Assembly (NCBI RefSeq): GCF_030551255.1
Contig: NZ_CP130630.1
Span: 2,461,501 to 2,525,500, forward strand
Source: Streptomyces sp. NL15-2K
GTDB taxonomy: Bacteria; Actinomycetota; Actinomycetes; Streptomycetales; Streptomycetaceae
Direction of reading: 5' to 3'
Length of the DNA stretch: 64,000 bases
Below are positions 8,275-17,581 of this stretch, one piece after another. The position numbers and the translations under genes were made by a program. How positions within the stretch are numbered: position 1 is the stretch's first letter; each line of letters opens with the position of its first letter. Below the pieces are notes generated by a model that saw nothing but the letters and a program-made list of their open reading frames with translations, was not told where the DNA came from and ran no database searches.

Positions 8275-9432
8275 ATGCCCAGCGTGACGCACGACGACGC
8301 TCCGCTGCTGGCGGACCTCATGCCGTGGTCCGTCGCACCGCCGCGGCTCGGCCGGGGGTGGCCGACGGGCCCCGACCCGGCATCCCTCAAGGCCCGCTGG
8401 GACGCCCTGATGAAGGCGGAGGGGCCGGACCGCGAGGCCCTCTTCGAACCGACGCGCTCACGCACGCTGCGCTCGGCGGTGGGGCAGCTGCCGGGCCGGT
8501 CCGGCGGCACGGAGAAGCTGGTCCGCGCGACGGGCCCCTGCCCCGAGCCCGTACGGGTCCTGCACGCACCCTTCGACGAGCAGTGGCTGATCCCCGACCA
8601 CCGGCTGATCGACGCGGCCCGGCCCGAGCTGTGGCGGGTGGCGGACGAGCACCAGATCTTCGTCACGGAGACACCCGGCAGCCCCGGCCCCGTGTTGCTG
8701 GCGACCTCCCTGCTCCCCCTGCTCCGCCCCGGCCGCGTCCACCCCCTCTACCGCCGCCCCGGCGGCACGGAACCCAACCTCGCACCAGGCCTGTTGGACC
8801 ACCTGACGGCCCGCCTCGGCCTCTCCCCCACCCCGCCGGACCTCCTGGCCTGGGCCGTCACGGCAACACGCCCCGACCTCACCGTCCCTCTCACCGAGGA
8901 CCCCGAACTCTGGGCCCACGGGGTCGAACTCGGCCACCGCACCCTCTGGCTGATGCGCCGCAACGGCGACCGCCCCAAGCTCCCCGGCGGCCGCCGCCCC
9001 TACGTCCGCGCCCCTCTGCCCACCCGCCCCCTGACCCTGCACTACGACCGCGACGAGGAGACCCTCCATATCGACGAGGGCCGCATCTCCCCGGTGCCGC
9101 CGGAGTCCTGGGACTTCGAGGTGAGCGGAACACGGGTGCTGGAGGACTGGTTCACGTCGCGGACCGCCGAACCCGTCCCCGGCACCCTGGCAGCGATCCA
9201 CCCGGCGACCTGGCCGCAGGCGTGGACGTCGGAACTGCTGGAGCTGATCACGGTGCTGGCACTGCTGGCGGCACTGGGGCCGCGGCAGGAGGAGCTGACA
9301 GTGACGGCCCCGATCACGGCGCAGGAGCTGCGCAAGGCGGGCGTGCTGCCGGCACCGGAGGCGGCACGCAGGCCGGCGTCCGTCCTCGACCACCACGAGG
9401 AAGGCCCGGAAGGCCAGTTCGCTCTGATCTAG
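8275..9432 (+). CDS. Type ISP restriction/modification-like protein (C-terminal domain only)
   Basis: A 385-residue cytoplasmic protein that I recognise as the stand-alone Streptomyces protein usually annotated as type ISP restriction/modification enzyme. Landmarks are LMPWSVAPPR near residue 16, EQWLIPDHRLIDAARPELWR near 105, LATSLLPLL, the YDRDEETLHIDEGRISPVPP block near 260, and the terminal PASVLDHHEEGPEGQFAL. These match the specificity-side segment of the large enzymes. No nuclease, helicase or SAM-binding methylase motif is present, so a restriction function is unlikely from this gene alone. The ATG at 8275 lies 40 bp after the GntR stop, so it may share that transcript. Its true role is unknown. 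Confidence 0.7.
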   Translation: MPSVTHDDAPLLADLMPWSVAPPRLGRGWPTGPDPASLKARWDALMKAEGPDREALFEPTRSRTLRSAVGQLPGRSGGTEKLVRATGPCPEPVRVLHAPFDEQWLIPDHRLIDAARPELWRVADEHQIFVTETPGSPGPVLLATSLLPLLRPGRVHPLYRRPGGTEPNLAPGLLDHLTARLGLSPTPPDLLAWAVTATRPDLTVPLTEDPELWAHGVELGHRTLWLMRRNGDRPKLPGGRRPYVRAPLPTRPLTLHYDRDEETLHIDEGRISPVPPESWDFEVSGTRVLEDWFTSRTAEPVPGTLAAIHPATWPQAWTSELLELITVLALLAALGPRQEELTVTAPITAQELRKAGVLPAPEAARRPASVLDHHEEGPEGQFALI

Positions 9433-9453
9433 GGCCCTGGCCTCTAGGGCCCT
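9431..9453. terminator. Bidirectional hairpin between convergent genes
   Basis: AGGGCCCT occurs at 9431-9438 and again at 9446-9453 with a 7-base loop, giving an 8-bp stem in either direction. It sits between the convergent ISP-like and TetR genes and overlaps the TetR stop codon. There is no T-run, which is normal for Streptomyces. Confidence 0.5.
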
Positions 9454-10165
9454 AGCCCCTGAGCTCGTGGGCGTCCATGACCCGATGGAGCGCCCGCTCG
9501 AACACCGCCTCCAGGTCGATCGGCCCCGCGTCCTCCATGAAGGCCGCCGCCAGTCGCGGATAGGCGCCGGTGGCCACCTGGCTGCCGAGATAGGCCATAC
9601 GGGCCGCGTTCTCCTCCTCCTCGGACCAGGGCATGGAGCGGGTGCGCTCGGCAGTGGCGAGTTCGTTCGCGGTGTACGTCGTCACGACGACGTTGAGCAA
9701 CGCGACCATCTCCATCTTCGTGCTGTACGGGAGCTCGAGCGGTTCGAGGCAGGCCAGGCAGTGCTCCAGATAGCGCAGGGTGTTGGGGCTGAAGCCGTAG
9801 ACGCCCGCCATGAGGCGCGGCACCCACGGGTGGCGGCGCATGATGGTCCGGGTCTCATGGCAGTTGCGGAGCATGTCGGCACGCCAGTCGCCCGAGGGCT
9901 CGCTGAACTCGTGCTCGGCGCCCACGGCGTCGAGCATCAGCTCGTACAGGTCCTCCTTGCGCGGTACGTAGTTGTACAGCGACATCGTTCCGCAGCCCAG
10001 TTCGGCCGCGACATGCCGCATGGAGACGCCGTCCAGCCCCTGCGCGTCCGCGATCCGCACGGCCGCCGCCGCGATGTCCGCTCGTGTGAACGCCGGCTTC
10101 GGCCCCCGGCCCGTCCGCTCGGGACGCGCCCAGATCACTTCGGGTACGGCCGGTCGGCCCGTCAT
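9452..10165 (-). CDS. TetR-family repressor, likely of the adjacent ABC exporter
   Basis: A 237-residue TetR regulator with an arginine/proline-rich N-terminal extension. The helix-turn-helix lies at about residues 30-75 (FTRADIAAAAVRIADAQGLD, then CGTMSLYNYVPRKEDLYELM). The large C-terminal domain resembles the TetR_C type found with drug-resistance regulators. It is transcribed divergently from the DrrAB-like exporter genes, with 63 bp between starts. That gap holds a perfect TACGTAC-N3-GTACGTA palindrome, and a second near-copy overlaps the exporter start. This arrangement suggests autoregulation and repression of the exporter until a drug binds. Confidence 0.92.
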   Translation of the reverse strand: MTGRPAVPEVIWARPERTGRGPKPAFTRADIAAAAVRIADAQGLDGVSMRHVAAELGCGTMSLYNYVPRKEDLYELMLDAVGAEHEFSEPSGDWRADMLRNCHETRTIMRRHPWVPRLMAGVYGFSPNTLRYLEHCLACLEPLELPYSTKMEMVALLNVVVTTYTANELATAERTRSMPWSEEEENAARMAYLGSQVATGAYPRLAAAFMEDAGPIDLEAVFERALHRVMDAHELRG

Positions 10166-10193
10166 CGATCATCACCTCGGCCACCATCCTAGT

Positions 10194-10210
10194 TACGTAC
10201 AGCGTACGTA
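10194..10210. promoter_or_regulatory. TetR operator 1
   Basis: A perfect inverted repeat TACGTAC-AGC-GTACGTA in the divergent intergenic region, 19 bp before the exporter ATG and 29 bp before the tetR ATG. It could block both promoters. Confidence 0.75.
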
Positions 10211-10228
10211 GTGCGCTATGGTCGAGGC

Positions 10229-11184
<956 letters not shown>

Positions 11185-11188
<4 letters not shown>

Positions 11189-11967
11189 CCGAACTGGCGT
11201 ACGACGGAACCGCCATGCTGGGCCGCCAGCTGCTGCGGCTGCGCAACAACCCGGGCCTGCTGATCCTGACCCAGACCATGCCGGTCAGCATGCTGCTGTT
11301 CTTCGGCTACGTCTTCGGCAGCGCCCTCGCGATGCCGGGCGAGGAGTACCGCTCGTTCCTCGTACCGGGGCTGCTGGTGGCGACCGCCGCGAACGGGATC
11401 ATGACCGGGATGTTCCAGGCGGCCCAGGACACGCACCGGGGGGTGATGGACCGCTTCCGGACGCTGCCGGTGAGCCGGGCGGCCGTACCGCTCGGGCAGG
11501 CGGCCGCGGACCTGGTCGTCACGGCGGCCGGGACGGTGCCCTTCGTGCTGGTCGGCCTCGCGGTGGGCTGGCGGATCGAGGGGAGCGCGCTCGACGCGGC
11601 GGGGGCCTTCGGCCTGTTGCTGCTGTTCCGGTTCGCGACCACGTGGGTCGGGATCTTCCTCGGCCTGCTCACCCGGAACGAGGAGGCCGCGGGCCAGCTG
11701 GGCGGTGCGACCTTCCTGCTGCCGCTGCTGTCCAACGCCTACATCCCGACCGAGGGGCTGCCGGGCTGGCTGCGCACGGTCGCCGAGTGGAATCCGATCA
11801 GCGCGGTGACCACGGCCCTGCGGGACCTGTTCGGGAACGCGCCGGTGCCGGAGGGGGCGGCCTGGCCGGTGGCGCATCCGGTCGCCGGGTCGCTGGCCTG
11901 GTGTGCGGTGCTGCTCGCCGTGTTCGTTCCGTCGGCTGTGCGCCGGTACGCGCACGGCGAGCGGTGA
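11185..11967 (+). CDS. DrrB-like ABC-2 exporter permease
   Basis: A 260-residue ABC-2 type integral membrane protein and partner of the upstream ATPase, with which it overlaps by ATGA. It has six hydrophobic segments. The conserved region after segment 2 reads GVMDRFRTLPVSRAAVPLGQ, the family's coupling/signature stretch. The WNPISAVTTALRDLFGN motif before the last helices is also typical of drug exporters. Length is normal for DrrB. Together with the TetR gene this forms a complete regulated efflux unit. The drug is unknown. Confidence 0.92.
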
Positions 11968-12204
11968 ACCGGCACCGACAGGCGGCTCGTCAACGGTCGC
12001 GGGGAAAGCGGTGTTGGGCACGTGGGTGAGGAGTGCCCAGGTGAGAGGGCGGGGGGACGTGCCCGCGCTCGGGGCGTCGCGCCGGTGCGTCGCTGCGTGC
12101 CGTGGGGATGACGGACGGCGAGAGTGCAGCGCCGCACCGGAACGGCGTGGCGATCGACCCGAGTGCGGGCCCTTGGGGACTGCCCTGTGGAACGCCGGTG
12201 TCGC
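11968..12204. other. Intergenic region between convergent genes, no gene seen
   Basis: This stretch separates the exporter permease from the converging 89-residue gene. It is GC-rich and G-tracted, and I see no codon-biased frame, strong hairpin or repeat in it. Confidence 0.5.
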
Positions 12205-12474
12205 TCAGCGTCCGCCGAACAGCGAACGGCGCAGCCGGCGCAGCGGCGCGAAGAGCGAGACCCGCCTCACGCGCTTGCCCCTGTCACTGCGGTTCTGCGT
12301 GGTGTCACGAGCGGTCAGCTCCTGCATCAGCGAGGTCGCCTCGGCCGTCTCTCCCTGAGGGACGGCGGGACCCCCGAGCACCGAGAGATGGCGATCGAGG
12401 CGCGAACTGGTCGCGCTGCTCCCGCAGGTGATCGCAGGGACCCGTGCCCTGCTGCGCACTGTTATCTGTTCCAT
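12205..12474 (-). CDS. Small basic protein of unknown function
   Basis: An 89-residue protein starting MEQITVRSRARVPAITCGSS. The ATG at 12474 is chosen because GGGGAG lies about 8 bases upstream; the frame is open further but reads antisense DNA there. The N-terminal part has a conserved-looking segment (RLDRHLSVLGG) and a helix around TSLMQELTARD. The C-terminus is strongly basic (RSDRGKRVRRVSLFAPLRRL), suggesting contact with nucleic acid or membrane. It follows the sigma/anti-sigma pair on the same strand, 137 bp after the anti-sigma stop. I do not recognise a family. Confidence 0.65.
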   Translation of the reverse strand: MEQITVRSRARVPAITCGSSATSSRLDRHLSVLGGPAVPQGETAEATSLMQELTARDTTQNRSDRGKRVRRVSLFAPLRRLRRSLFGGR

Positions 12475-12611
12475 GTCACTCCCCACCCGTACGAGTCCAC
12501 CCGGCCCGGGCAGGGTAACCCTATCGTCCCCTCGGGGCACTCGTGTATCGCGGTCACAGGATTCACCTTCCCCGTAAGGCGGTTGACGACTCCCCGCCGC
12601 CCCCTCGTCGA

Positions 12612-13421
12612 TCATTCTCCGAATCCAACCGATTCCAGGGCGAGTTGGACAACCGGCTGGGTAGTGGGCTGCGCCGATCCGCCGTCGGGCTCTACGGTCA
12701 CAGCGAGTGACGTGGCCGACTTGTTCAGATCGGACGCCACCAAGGGCGTGTCGCCGTCGAAGAGGCCCAGGGAGCGCGGTTGCGCGTCGGGGCGCATCAG
12801 CCACAGTTGGTGCACTCGATCGCTCGGCAGGTCGCCGTATCCGCTCAGGGTGACGACCGCGCTCCCCTCCGATGCGGAGGCGATCACTCCGATACTGCGG
12901 CCGCGGTTGTCCTGCCCGCTCGTCGCCCGGGCGTCGGGGGCCGCGAGAACGTGGGCGATCTCACGTGCCTGGGCCCGCTGCGCGTCCAGCTCGTCCTGCG
13001 TCTGACCGGCCTGGACGGCGAACAGGGAGGCGACGACGAGGGCCGCGGCGGCGGTGGCGGTCGCGAAGGGCACGAAGAGGGGGATCCGCCGCCGCTCACG
13101 GGGGCGCGGCGGAGGCTCGGCGCCCCACACATGAGGCGGCAGCTGGGGCGTACGCGCGCGTGCCGGTTCCTGCTGCGGGCCGGGCTCCTGCGGAATCGTG
13201 CGTACGGCGGACAGGACGCGGTCGCGCAGCGCGGCCGGCGGCGGCGCTGCCGTCGACCAGGCGAGCCGGACGGCGTCCTCGGACAGGGCCCGCACCTCGA
13301 CGGCGCAGACGGCGCAGTCCTTGAGGTGCCTCTCGAAGCGGACCCGCTCGGCGGGTTCCAGGGCGTCGAGGGCGTAGGGCGCGGCGAGGGAGTGGAGGTC
13401 CTCGCGGCGGAAGAGGCTCAT
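12612..13421 (-). CDS. RskA-type anti-sigma factor
   Basis: A 269-residue membrane-anchored anti-sigma factor. The start MSLFRREDLHSLAAPYALDA follows GGGAGGTG. Residues about 10-60 form the cytosolic anti-sigma domain with the zinc-binding HLKDCAVC (H-x3-C-x2-C) motif. A single transmembrane helix lies near residues 120-145. The extracytoplasmic part (about 150-269) is the beta-rich RskA/anti-sigma-K domain ending VQLALESVGFGE. The ATG overlaps the sigma gene's stop by ATGA. By analogy with RskA it should hold the sigma factor at the membrane until regulated proteolysis releases it. Confidence 0.92.
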   Translation of the reverse strand: MSLFRREDLHSLAAPYALDALEPAERVRFERHLKDCAVCAVEVRALSEDAVRLAWSTAAPPPAALRDRVLSAVRTIPQEPGPQQEPARARTPQLPPHVWGAEPPPRPRERRRIPLFVPFATATAAAALVVASLFAVQAGQTQDELDAQRAQAREIAHVLAAPDARATSGQDNRGRSIGVIASASEGSAVVTLSGYGDLPSDRVHQLWLMRPDAQPRSLGLFDGDTPLVASDLNKSATSLAVTVEPDGGSAQPTTQPVVQLALESVGFGE

Positions 13422-13960
13422 GCGACACCTCCCAGGCACTCACGCATCCGGGTCAGCCCGTCGCGCATCCGCGTCTTGACCGTGCCCAGCGGCAGGGAGA
13501 GCCGCTCGGCCACCTCACGGTACGTGTAGCCCTCGTAATAGGCGAGCGTGACCGACTGGCGCTGCAGGTCCGTGAGCCGGTCGAGGCAGTGGCGCACCCA
13601 CTCGCGTTCGAGGCCGGCCTCGACCTCCTCGGTGACCTGGTCGAAGGCCGGCTGGTTGGCGCGCAGTGCCTCCCGCTGCTCGCGCTCGCCGGCCGCGCGG
13701 GCGCTGCGCACCCGGTCGACGGCCCGGCGGTGGGCGAGGGTGAGGATCCACGACATGGCGCTGCCCCGCGCCGGATCGAACCGCGCGGCGGACCGCCAGA
13801 GTTCCAGCAGCACTTCCTGCGCCACCTCCTCCGACTGCGCCGGATCCCGTACGACCCGCCTGACGAGCCCGAACACCGGCCCGGACACCAGGCCGTACAG
13901 GTCCTCGAATGCCTTCTGGTCGCCGCCTGCCACGAGTACTAGAAGCTGGTCCGCATCCAA
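13418..13960 (-). CDS. ECF sigma factor, SigK-like (ECF19-type)
   Basis: A 180-residue group IV sigma factor with only regions 2 and 4. The TTG at 13960 is the favoured start because GGGGGAG lies just upstream and the product then begins LDADQLLVLVAGGDQKAFED, in line with the family; the frame stays open to an ATG at 14029. Region 2 covers about residues 20-85 (VAQEVLLELWRSAARFDP, MSWILTLAHRRAVDRVR). Region 4 covers about 125-175 (TYREVAERLSLPLGTVKTRM). It is coupled to its anti-sigma gene and faces the DUF4331 gene. Matching promoter-like motifs flank both divergent starts, suggesting autoregulation. Confidence 0.92.
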   Translation of the reverse strand: MDADQLLVLVAGGDQKAFEDLYGLVSGPVFGLVRRVVRDPAQSEEVAQEVLLELWRSAARFDPARGSAMSWILTLAHRRAVDRVRSARAAGEREQREALRANQPAFDQVTEEVEAGLEREWVRHCLDRLTDLQRQSVTLAYYEGYTYREVAERLSLPLGTVKTRMRDGLTRMRECLGGVA

Positions 13961-14012
13961 ACCGTCTCCCCCTCTCCGCAAGCCGCACCCGGCCCGTCCC
14001 GTCCCACGAGGT

Positions 14013-14039
14013 ATTCGCAACGAACACACCTCCGGATGG
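14013..14039 (-). promoter_or_regulatory. Candidate SigK-type promoter for the sigma operon
   Basis: Read on the minus strand: CCATCC (14034-14039), 15 bp, GCGAAT (14013-14018). This resembles the promoter reported for mycobacterial SigK (CCATCC, then CCGAAT). The start site would be near 14006, about 46 bases before the TTG codon. Confidence 0.45.
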
Positions 14040-14103
14040 GGTTACGGATCAGCGGGCCGAAAACGCGGGTCCAGCAGCGAGGAAAAGAGTTTTGAGATTC
14101 GAC

Positions 14104-14130
14104 CAATCCGGCCCGGCCCCCGTTCCGAAT
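14104..14130 (+). promoter_or_regulatory. Candidate SigK-type promoter for the DUF4331 gene
   Basis: CAATCC (14104-14109), 15 bp, CCGAAT (14125-14130). It has the same spacing as the opposing sigma-operon motif and differs from it at one base per hexamer. It lies 38 bp before the DUF4331 ATG. Confidence 0.4.
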
Positions 14131-14168
14131 CCCCCGCGTCAGGCAAGTTGGCACGGAGGACGGACGGC

Positions 14169-15704
14169 ATGACAGCTATCTCCAGGAGCGGCGCGGGACG
14201 CAGGAGCATCGCGACCCTCATATGTGGTGCGCTGGCCGCAGGCGGGCTCGCAGCCGCCGGCGTGGCCGCGCTGCAACCGGGGGCGGCCAGCGCCTCCAGC
14301 CACCGGGAGGCCCCGCTGATCTCGGGGCAGCCCCAGTACGACAACACGGACGTGTACGCGTTCGTCAGCCCGGACAAGCCCGACACCACGACGATCGTGG
14401 CCAACTGGATCCCCATGGAGGAACCGGCGGGCGGGCCCAACTTCTTCACGTTCGCCGAGGACGCGCAGTACGACATCCACATCGACAACAACGGTGACGC
14501 GCAGGGCGAGCTGCTGTACCGCTTCACCTTCGAGACGCACGTCAAGAACGACAAGACGTTCCTGTACAACACCGGGCCGGTCGAGAGCCTGGACGACCCC
14601 GACCTGAACATCACGCAGACGTACGACATCGAGCTGCTGCGGCTGAAGAACCAGCACCTGGAGTCGAAGACGAAGGTCGCGGACGACGTGCCGGTGGCGC
14701 CGTCGAACGTCGGCAAGGCGTCCATGCCGGACTACGCCAAGCTGCGCGACCAGGCGGTGCACGAGCTGCCGGGCGGCTCGACGACCTTCGCCGGACAGGC
14801 CGACGACCCCTTCTTCCTGGACCTGCGGGTCTTCGACCTGCTGTACGGCGGGAACCTCACCGAGGTCGGCAACGACACGCTCAAGGGCTACAACGTCAAC
14901 TCGATCGCCCTTCAGGTGCCGACCCACATGCTCACCGAGTCGGCCGAGCAGCCGATCGTCGGCATCTGGTCGACCACGCAGCGCAAGAACGCGCAGGGGC
15001 ACTTCCGGCAGGTGTCGCGGCTGGGCATGCCGCTGGTCAACGAGGTCGTCAACCCGCTGAAGGACAAGGACAAGTTCAACGCGTCCGCGCCGTGGGACGA
15101 CGCACAGTTCCTCGAGAACGTGACCAATCCGGAGCTGCCGAAGCTCATCGAGGCGATCTACAAGATCCCGGCACCGGACGAGCCGCGCAACGACCTGGTC
15201 GACGTCTTCCTCAAGGGCGTCGAGGGCCTCAACCAGCCGCCGCACGTGCGCCCGGCGGAGGAACTGCGCCTGAACACCTCGATCAAGCCGGTCGCCGACC
15301 CCAAGCGTCTCGGCGTCCTCGACGGCGACAACGCGGGCTTCCCGAACGGCCGTCGGCTCACCGATGACGTGATCGACGCCTCGCTCCAGGTCGTCGAGGG
15401 TGAACTGCTCGGCGCCAAGAACGACCTCGGTGACGCGGTCGACAAGAACGACAAGGACTTCGAGAAGGCCTTCCCGTACGTCGCCCTGCCGACGGAGGGC
15501 TCACGTGGCCCGCTCGCCAAGGGCACGACCGGCGGCAACGACGTCCGCAACGAGATCGGCGACGCGCTCCAGCCGGCCGGCGGCGCCTCCGGCTCCGACG
15601 ACACCACCCTGATCGCCGCCTCCGCGGGCGCCGGCGCGGCCGGCATCCTCCTGATCGGCGCGGGCCTGACGTGGTGGCGCCGGATGCGGGACCGGGCGTA
15701 CTAG
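14169..15704 (+). CDS. DUF4331 secreted, C-terminally anchored protein
   Basis: A 511-residue exported protein. The ATG at 14169 follows GGAGG and gives a signal peptide of about 43 residues (RRSIATLICGALAAGGLAAA ... ASA). The DUF4331 body begins at once with ASSHREAPLISGQPQYDNTD, the family hallmark, and runs to about residue 460. A single transmembrane helix near 485-505 followed by WWRRMRDRAY anchors the C-terminus. The biochemical role of DUF4331 is not established. It sits opposite the ECF sigma gene, behind a possible SigK-type promoter, and leads a same-strand group with the TPR and metal-transporter genes. Confidence 0.88.
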   Translation: MTAISRSGAGRRSIATLICGALAAGGLAAAGVAALQPGAASASSHREAPLISGQPQYDNTDVYAFVSPDKPDTTTIVANWIPMEEPAGGPNFFTFAEDAQYDIHIDNNGDAQGELLYRFTFETHVKNDKTFLYNTGPVESLDDPDLNITQTYDIELLRLKNQHLESKTKVADDVPVAPSNVGKASMPDYAKLRDQAVHELPGGSTTFAGQADDPFFLDLRVFDLLYGGNLTEVGNDTLKGYNVNSIALQVPTHMLTESAEQPIVGIWSTTQRKNAQGHFRQVSRLGMPLVNEVVNPLKDKDKFNASAPWDDAQFLENVTNPELPKLIEAIYKIPAPDEPRNDLVDVFLKGVEGLNQPPHVRPAEELRLNTSIKPVADPKRLGVLDGDNAGFPNGRRLTDDVIDASLQVVEGELLGAKNDLGDAVDKNDKDFEKAFPYVALPTEGSRGPLAKGTTGGNDVRNEIGDALQPAGGASGSDDTTLIAASAGAGAAGILLIGAGLTWWRRMRDRAY

Positions 15705-15802
15705 GCCCTGCCGGGCGTCTGACCGAAGGCCGGCGCAGGGCCCCGGTCAGGCGTATTGGCCCCATCCGGGCCTGAAGCCCCGCCGCCCGCCCCACTGACT
15801 GG

Positions 15803-15840
15803 CGCGGCCCGCACATACATCCCCCACGGTGCGGGCCGCG
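15803..15840 (+). terminator. Strong hairpin after the DUF4331 gene
   Basis: A perfect 12-bp inverted repeat CGCGGCCCGCAC (15803-15814) / GTGCGGGCCGCG (15829-15840) with a 14-base loop. It lies 99 bp after the DUF4331 stop and 49 bp before the TPR gene, so it may end or attenuate the first transcript. A weaker stem (CCCTGC/GCAGGG) lies at about 15706-15741. Confidence 0.6.
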
Positions 15841-15889
15841 CCGCTCCGCGCGAGAACTTCCGCCCCCAGCAAGCCGATCGAGGAGAGGC

Positions 15890-17581
15890 ATGGCCCCGCG
15901 TACGAACGACAGCGCCCCGGAGAACGAGGCTGCGGCGGGGGCTGCCCCTACGGGCCCCGCCGTGCGGGACGGGGACGATACAAGCGCTGCTTGGCTGAAG
16001 GTCTTCGCGACTGAGGACGAGGTCGAGCGGGAAGCCAGTGAACCGCAGAGCCAAAGCCTGCCCGTGTCCGAGACCGATTCACGGGCCGAAGCCTCGCCCG
16101 GAACCGGAACTGGACCGACAGCCGATGCCGATGCCGAAACCAGGTCCGAGGACGAAGCGCCACTCCGAGTGCGGGCAGGGATCGCCGGCGAACCAGCCGT
16201 CGATCCGCGCGTCGCTGCCGTGCGGCGGGTTTCGGCTGCCGGCCGGCGTTGGCGTGGGGTCCAACTGGTCGGGTGTGCGGCGCTGTTGGCCGTTGCGCTG
16301 ACTGCCGGTGCCGTCGCCGTCGGGTCCGTGCGGGACGGTGGGAGCGGCGCGGCGGTCGCGTCCGCGCCGGGGGCCCTCTCGCCGGAGCTGCCGGCCGGTG
16401 GCGACCTCGACGCGAGCATCACCGCCCTCCAGTCCCAGCTCCGCGCCCAGCCGAAGGACTTCGGCGGCTGGGCCACCCTCGGCCTCGCCTACGTCGAGCA
16501 GGCCCGGACCAAGGGCGACCCCTCGCGCTACCCGCAGGCCGAACGCGCCCTGAAGCGCTCCCTGGACCTGAAGCCCGACAACGACCGCGCGCTGGCCGGC
16601 CGCGCCGCCCTCGCCGCCGCCCGGCACGACTTCGAGGACGCCCTGAGGTACGCGGACCAGGCCCTGGAACAGAACCCCTACAGCGAACGCGCCCTGTCCT
16701 CCCGTATCGACGCCCTCGTGGAACTGGGCCGTTACGACGACGCGTTGAAGGCCGCCGAGCTCGCGGACACCCGGCGGCCCGGAATCCCCGTCTTCACCCG
16801 GTACGCGTACGTCCACGAGCTGCGCGGCGACGTCGCCACCGCCCAACGCGTGCTGGAGCAGGCGCTCGCCTCCGCCACCGCGCCGGGAGACGTGGCGTAC
16901 GTCGCCACCGCACTCGGCCAACTCGCCTGGAACCAGGGCGACCACACCACCGCCCTGCACCACTACGCACGCGCCCTCGCCGCCGACGACACCTACGTCC
17001 CGGCCCTGGAGGGCCGCGCCCGCGCCCAGGCCGCGAGCGGCGACCGCGCCGCCGCGATCAAGGGCATGGAGGACGTGGTCGCCCGCTACCCCCTGCCCGG
17101 CCCGCTCGTCGAACTCGGCGAGCTGTACGAGGACCGCGGCGGCGAAGGCGACCGTGCCAAGGCCCACGACCAGTACGCCCTCGTCGACGCCTGGACCTCC
17201 CTCGCCCGCGCGGCCGGCGTCAACGCCGACCTCGACACCGCGCTCGCCGCCGCCGACCACGGCGACGCCGCCTCGGCCCTGCGCGCGGCCCGCGCCGAGT
17301 GGGACCGCCGCCGCACCGTGCACACCGCGGACGCCCTCGCCTGGGCGCTGCACGTCAACGGCCGCAGCGAGGAAGCCCTGCCGTACGCCCGCCGGGCCAC
17401 GGCCACCGGCTACCGCAACGCCGCGTTCCTCCACCACCGCGGCATGATCGAACTCGCCACGGGCCATGAACAGGAAGGCCGCGCCCACTTGAAGGCAGCA
17501 CTGGAGCTGAACCCCGGCTTCTCGCCGACCGGGGCCCGCGAGGCCGGTAAGGCCCTCAAGGCGCGGGAGGCGGCCAAGTGA
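15890..17581 (+). CDS. Membrane-anchored tetratricopeptide-repeat protein
   Basis: A 563-residue protein with a good ribosome site (GAGGAGAGG). The first 115 residues are acidic and low-complexity. One transmembrane helix lies at about 122-145 (GVQLVGCAALLAVALTAGAV), and the rest is outside. Residues about 165-555 form a TPR array; individual 34-residue repeats are visible, for example around YPQAERALKRSLDLKPDNDR, FEDALRYADQALEQNPYSER and HTTALHHYARALAADDTYVP. TPR arrays are protein-binding scaffolds. The stop codon overlaps the ATG of the NicO transporter gene (TGATG), so the two are made together. A role in assembling the transporter or DUF4331 protein at the surface is only a guess. Confidence 0.88.
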   Translation: MAPRTNDSAPENEAAAGAAPTGPAVRDGDDTSAAWLKVFATEDEVEREASEPQSQSLPVSETDSRAEASPGTGTGPTADADAETRSEDEAPLRVRAGIAGEPAVDPRVAAVRRVSAAGRRWRGVQLVGCAALLAVALTAGAVAVGSVRDGGSGAAVASAPGALSPELPAGGDLDASITALQSQLRAQPKDFGGWATLGLAYVEQARTKGDPSRYPQAERALKRSLDLKPDNDRALAGRAALAAARHDFEDALRYADQALEQNPYSERALSSRIDALVELGRYDDALKAAELADTRRPGIPVFTRYAYVHELRGDVATAQRVLEQALASATAPGDVAYVATALGQLAWNQGDHTTALHHYARALAADDTYVPALEGRARAQAASGDRAAAIKGMEDVVARYPLPGPLVELGELYEDRGGEGDRAKAHDQYALVDAWTSLARAAGVNADLDTALAAADHGDAASALRAARAEWDRRRTVHTADALAWALHVNGRSEEALPYARRATATGYRNAAFLHHRGMIELATGHEQEGRAHLKAALELNPGFSPTGAREAGKALKAREAAK

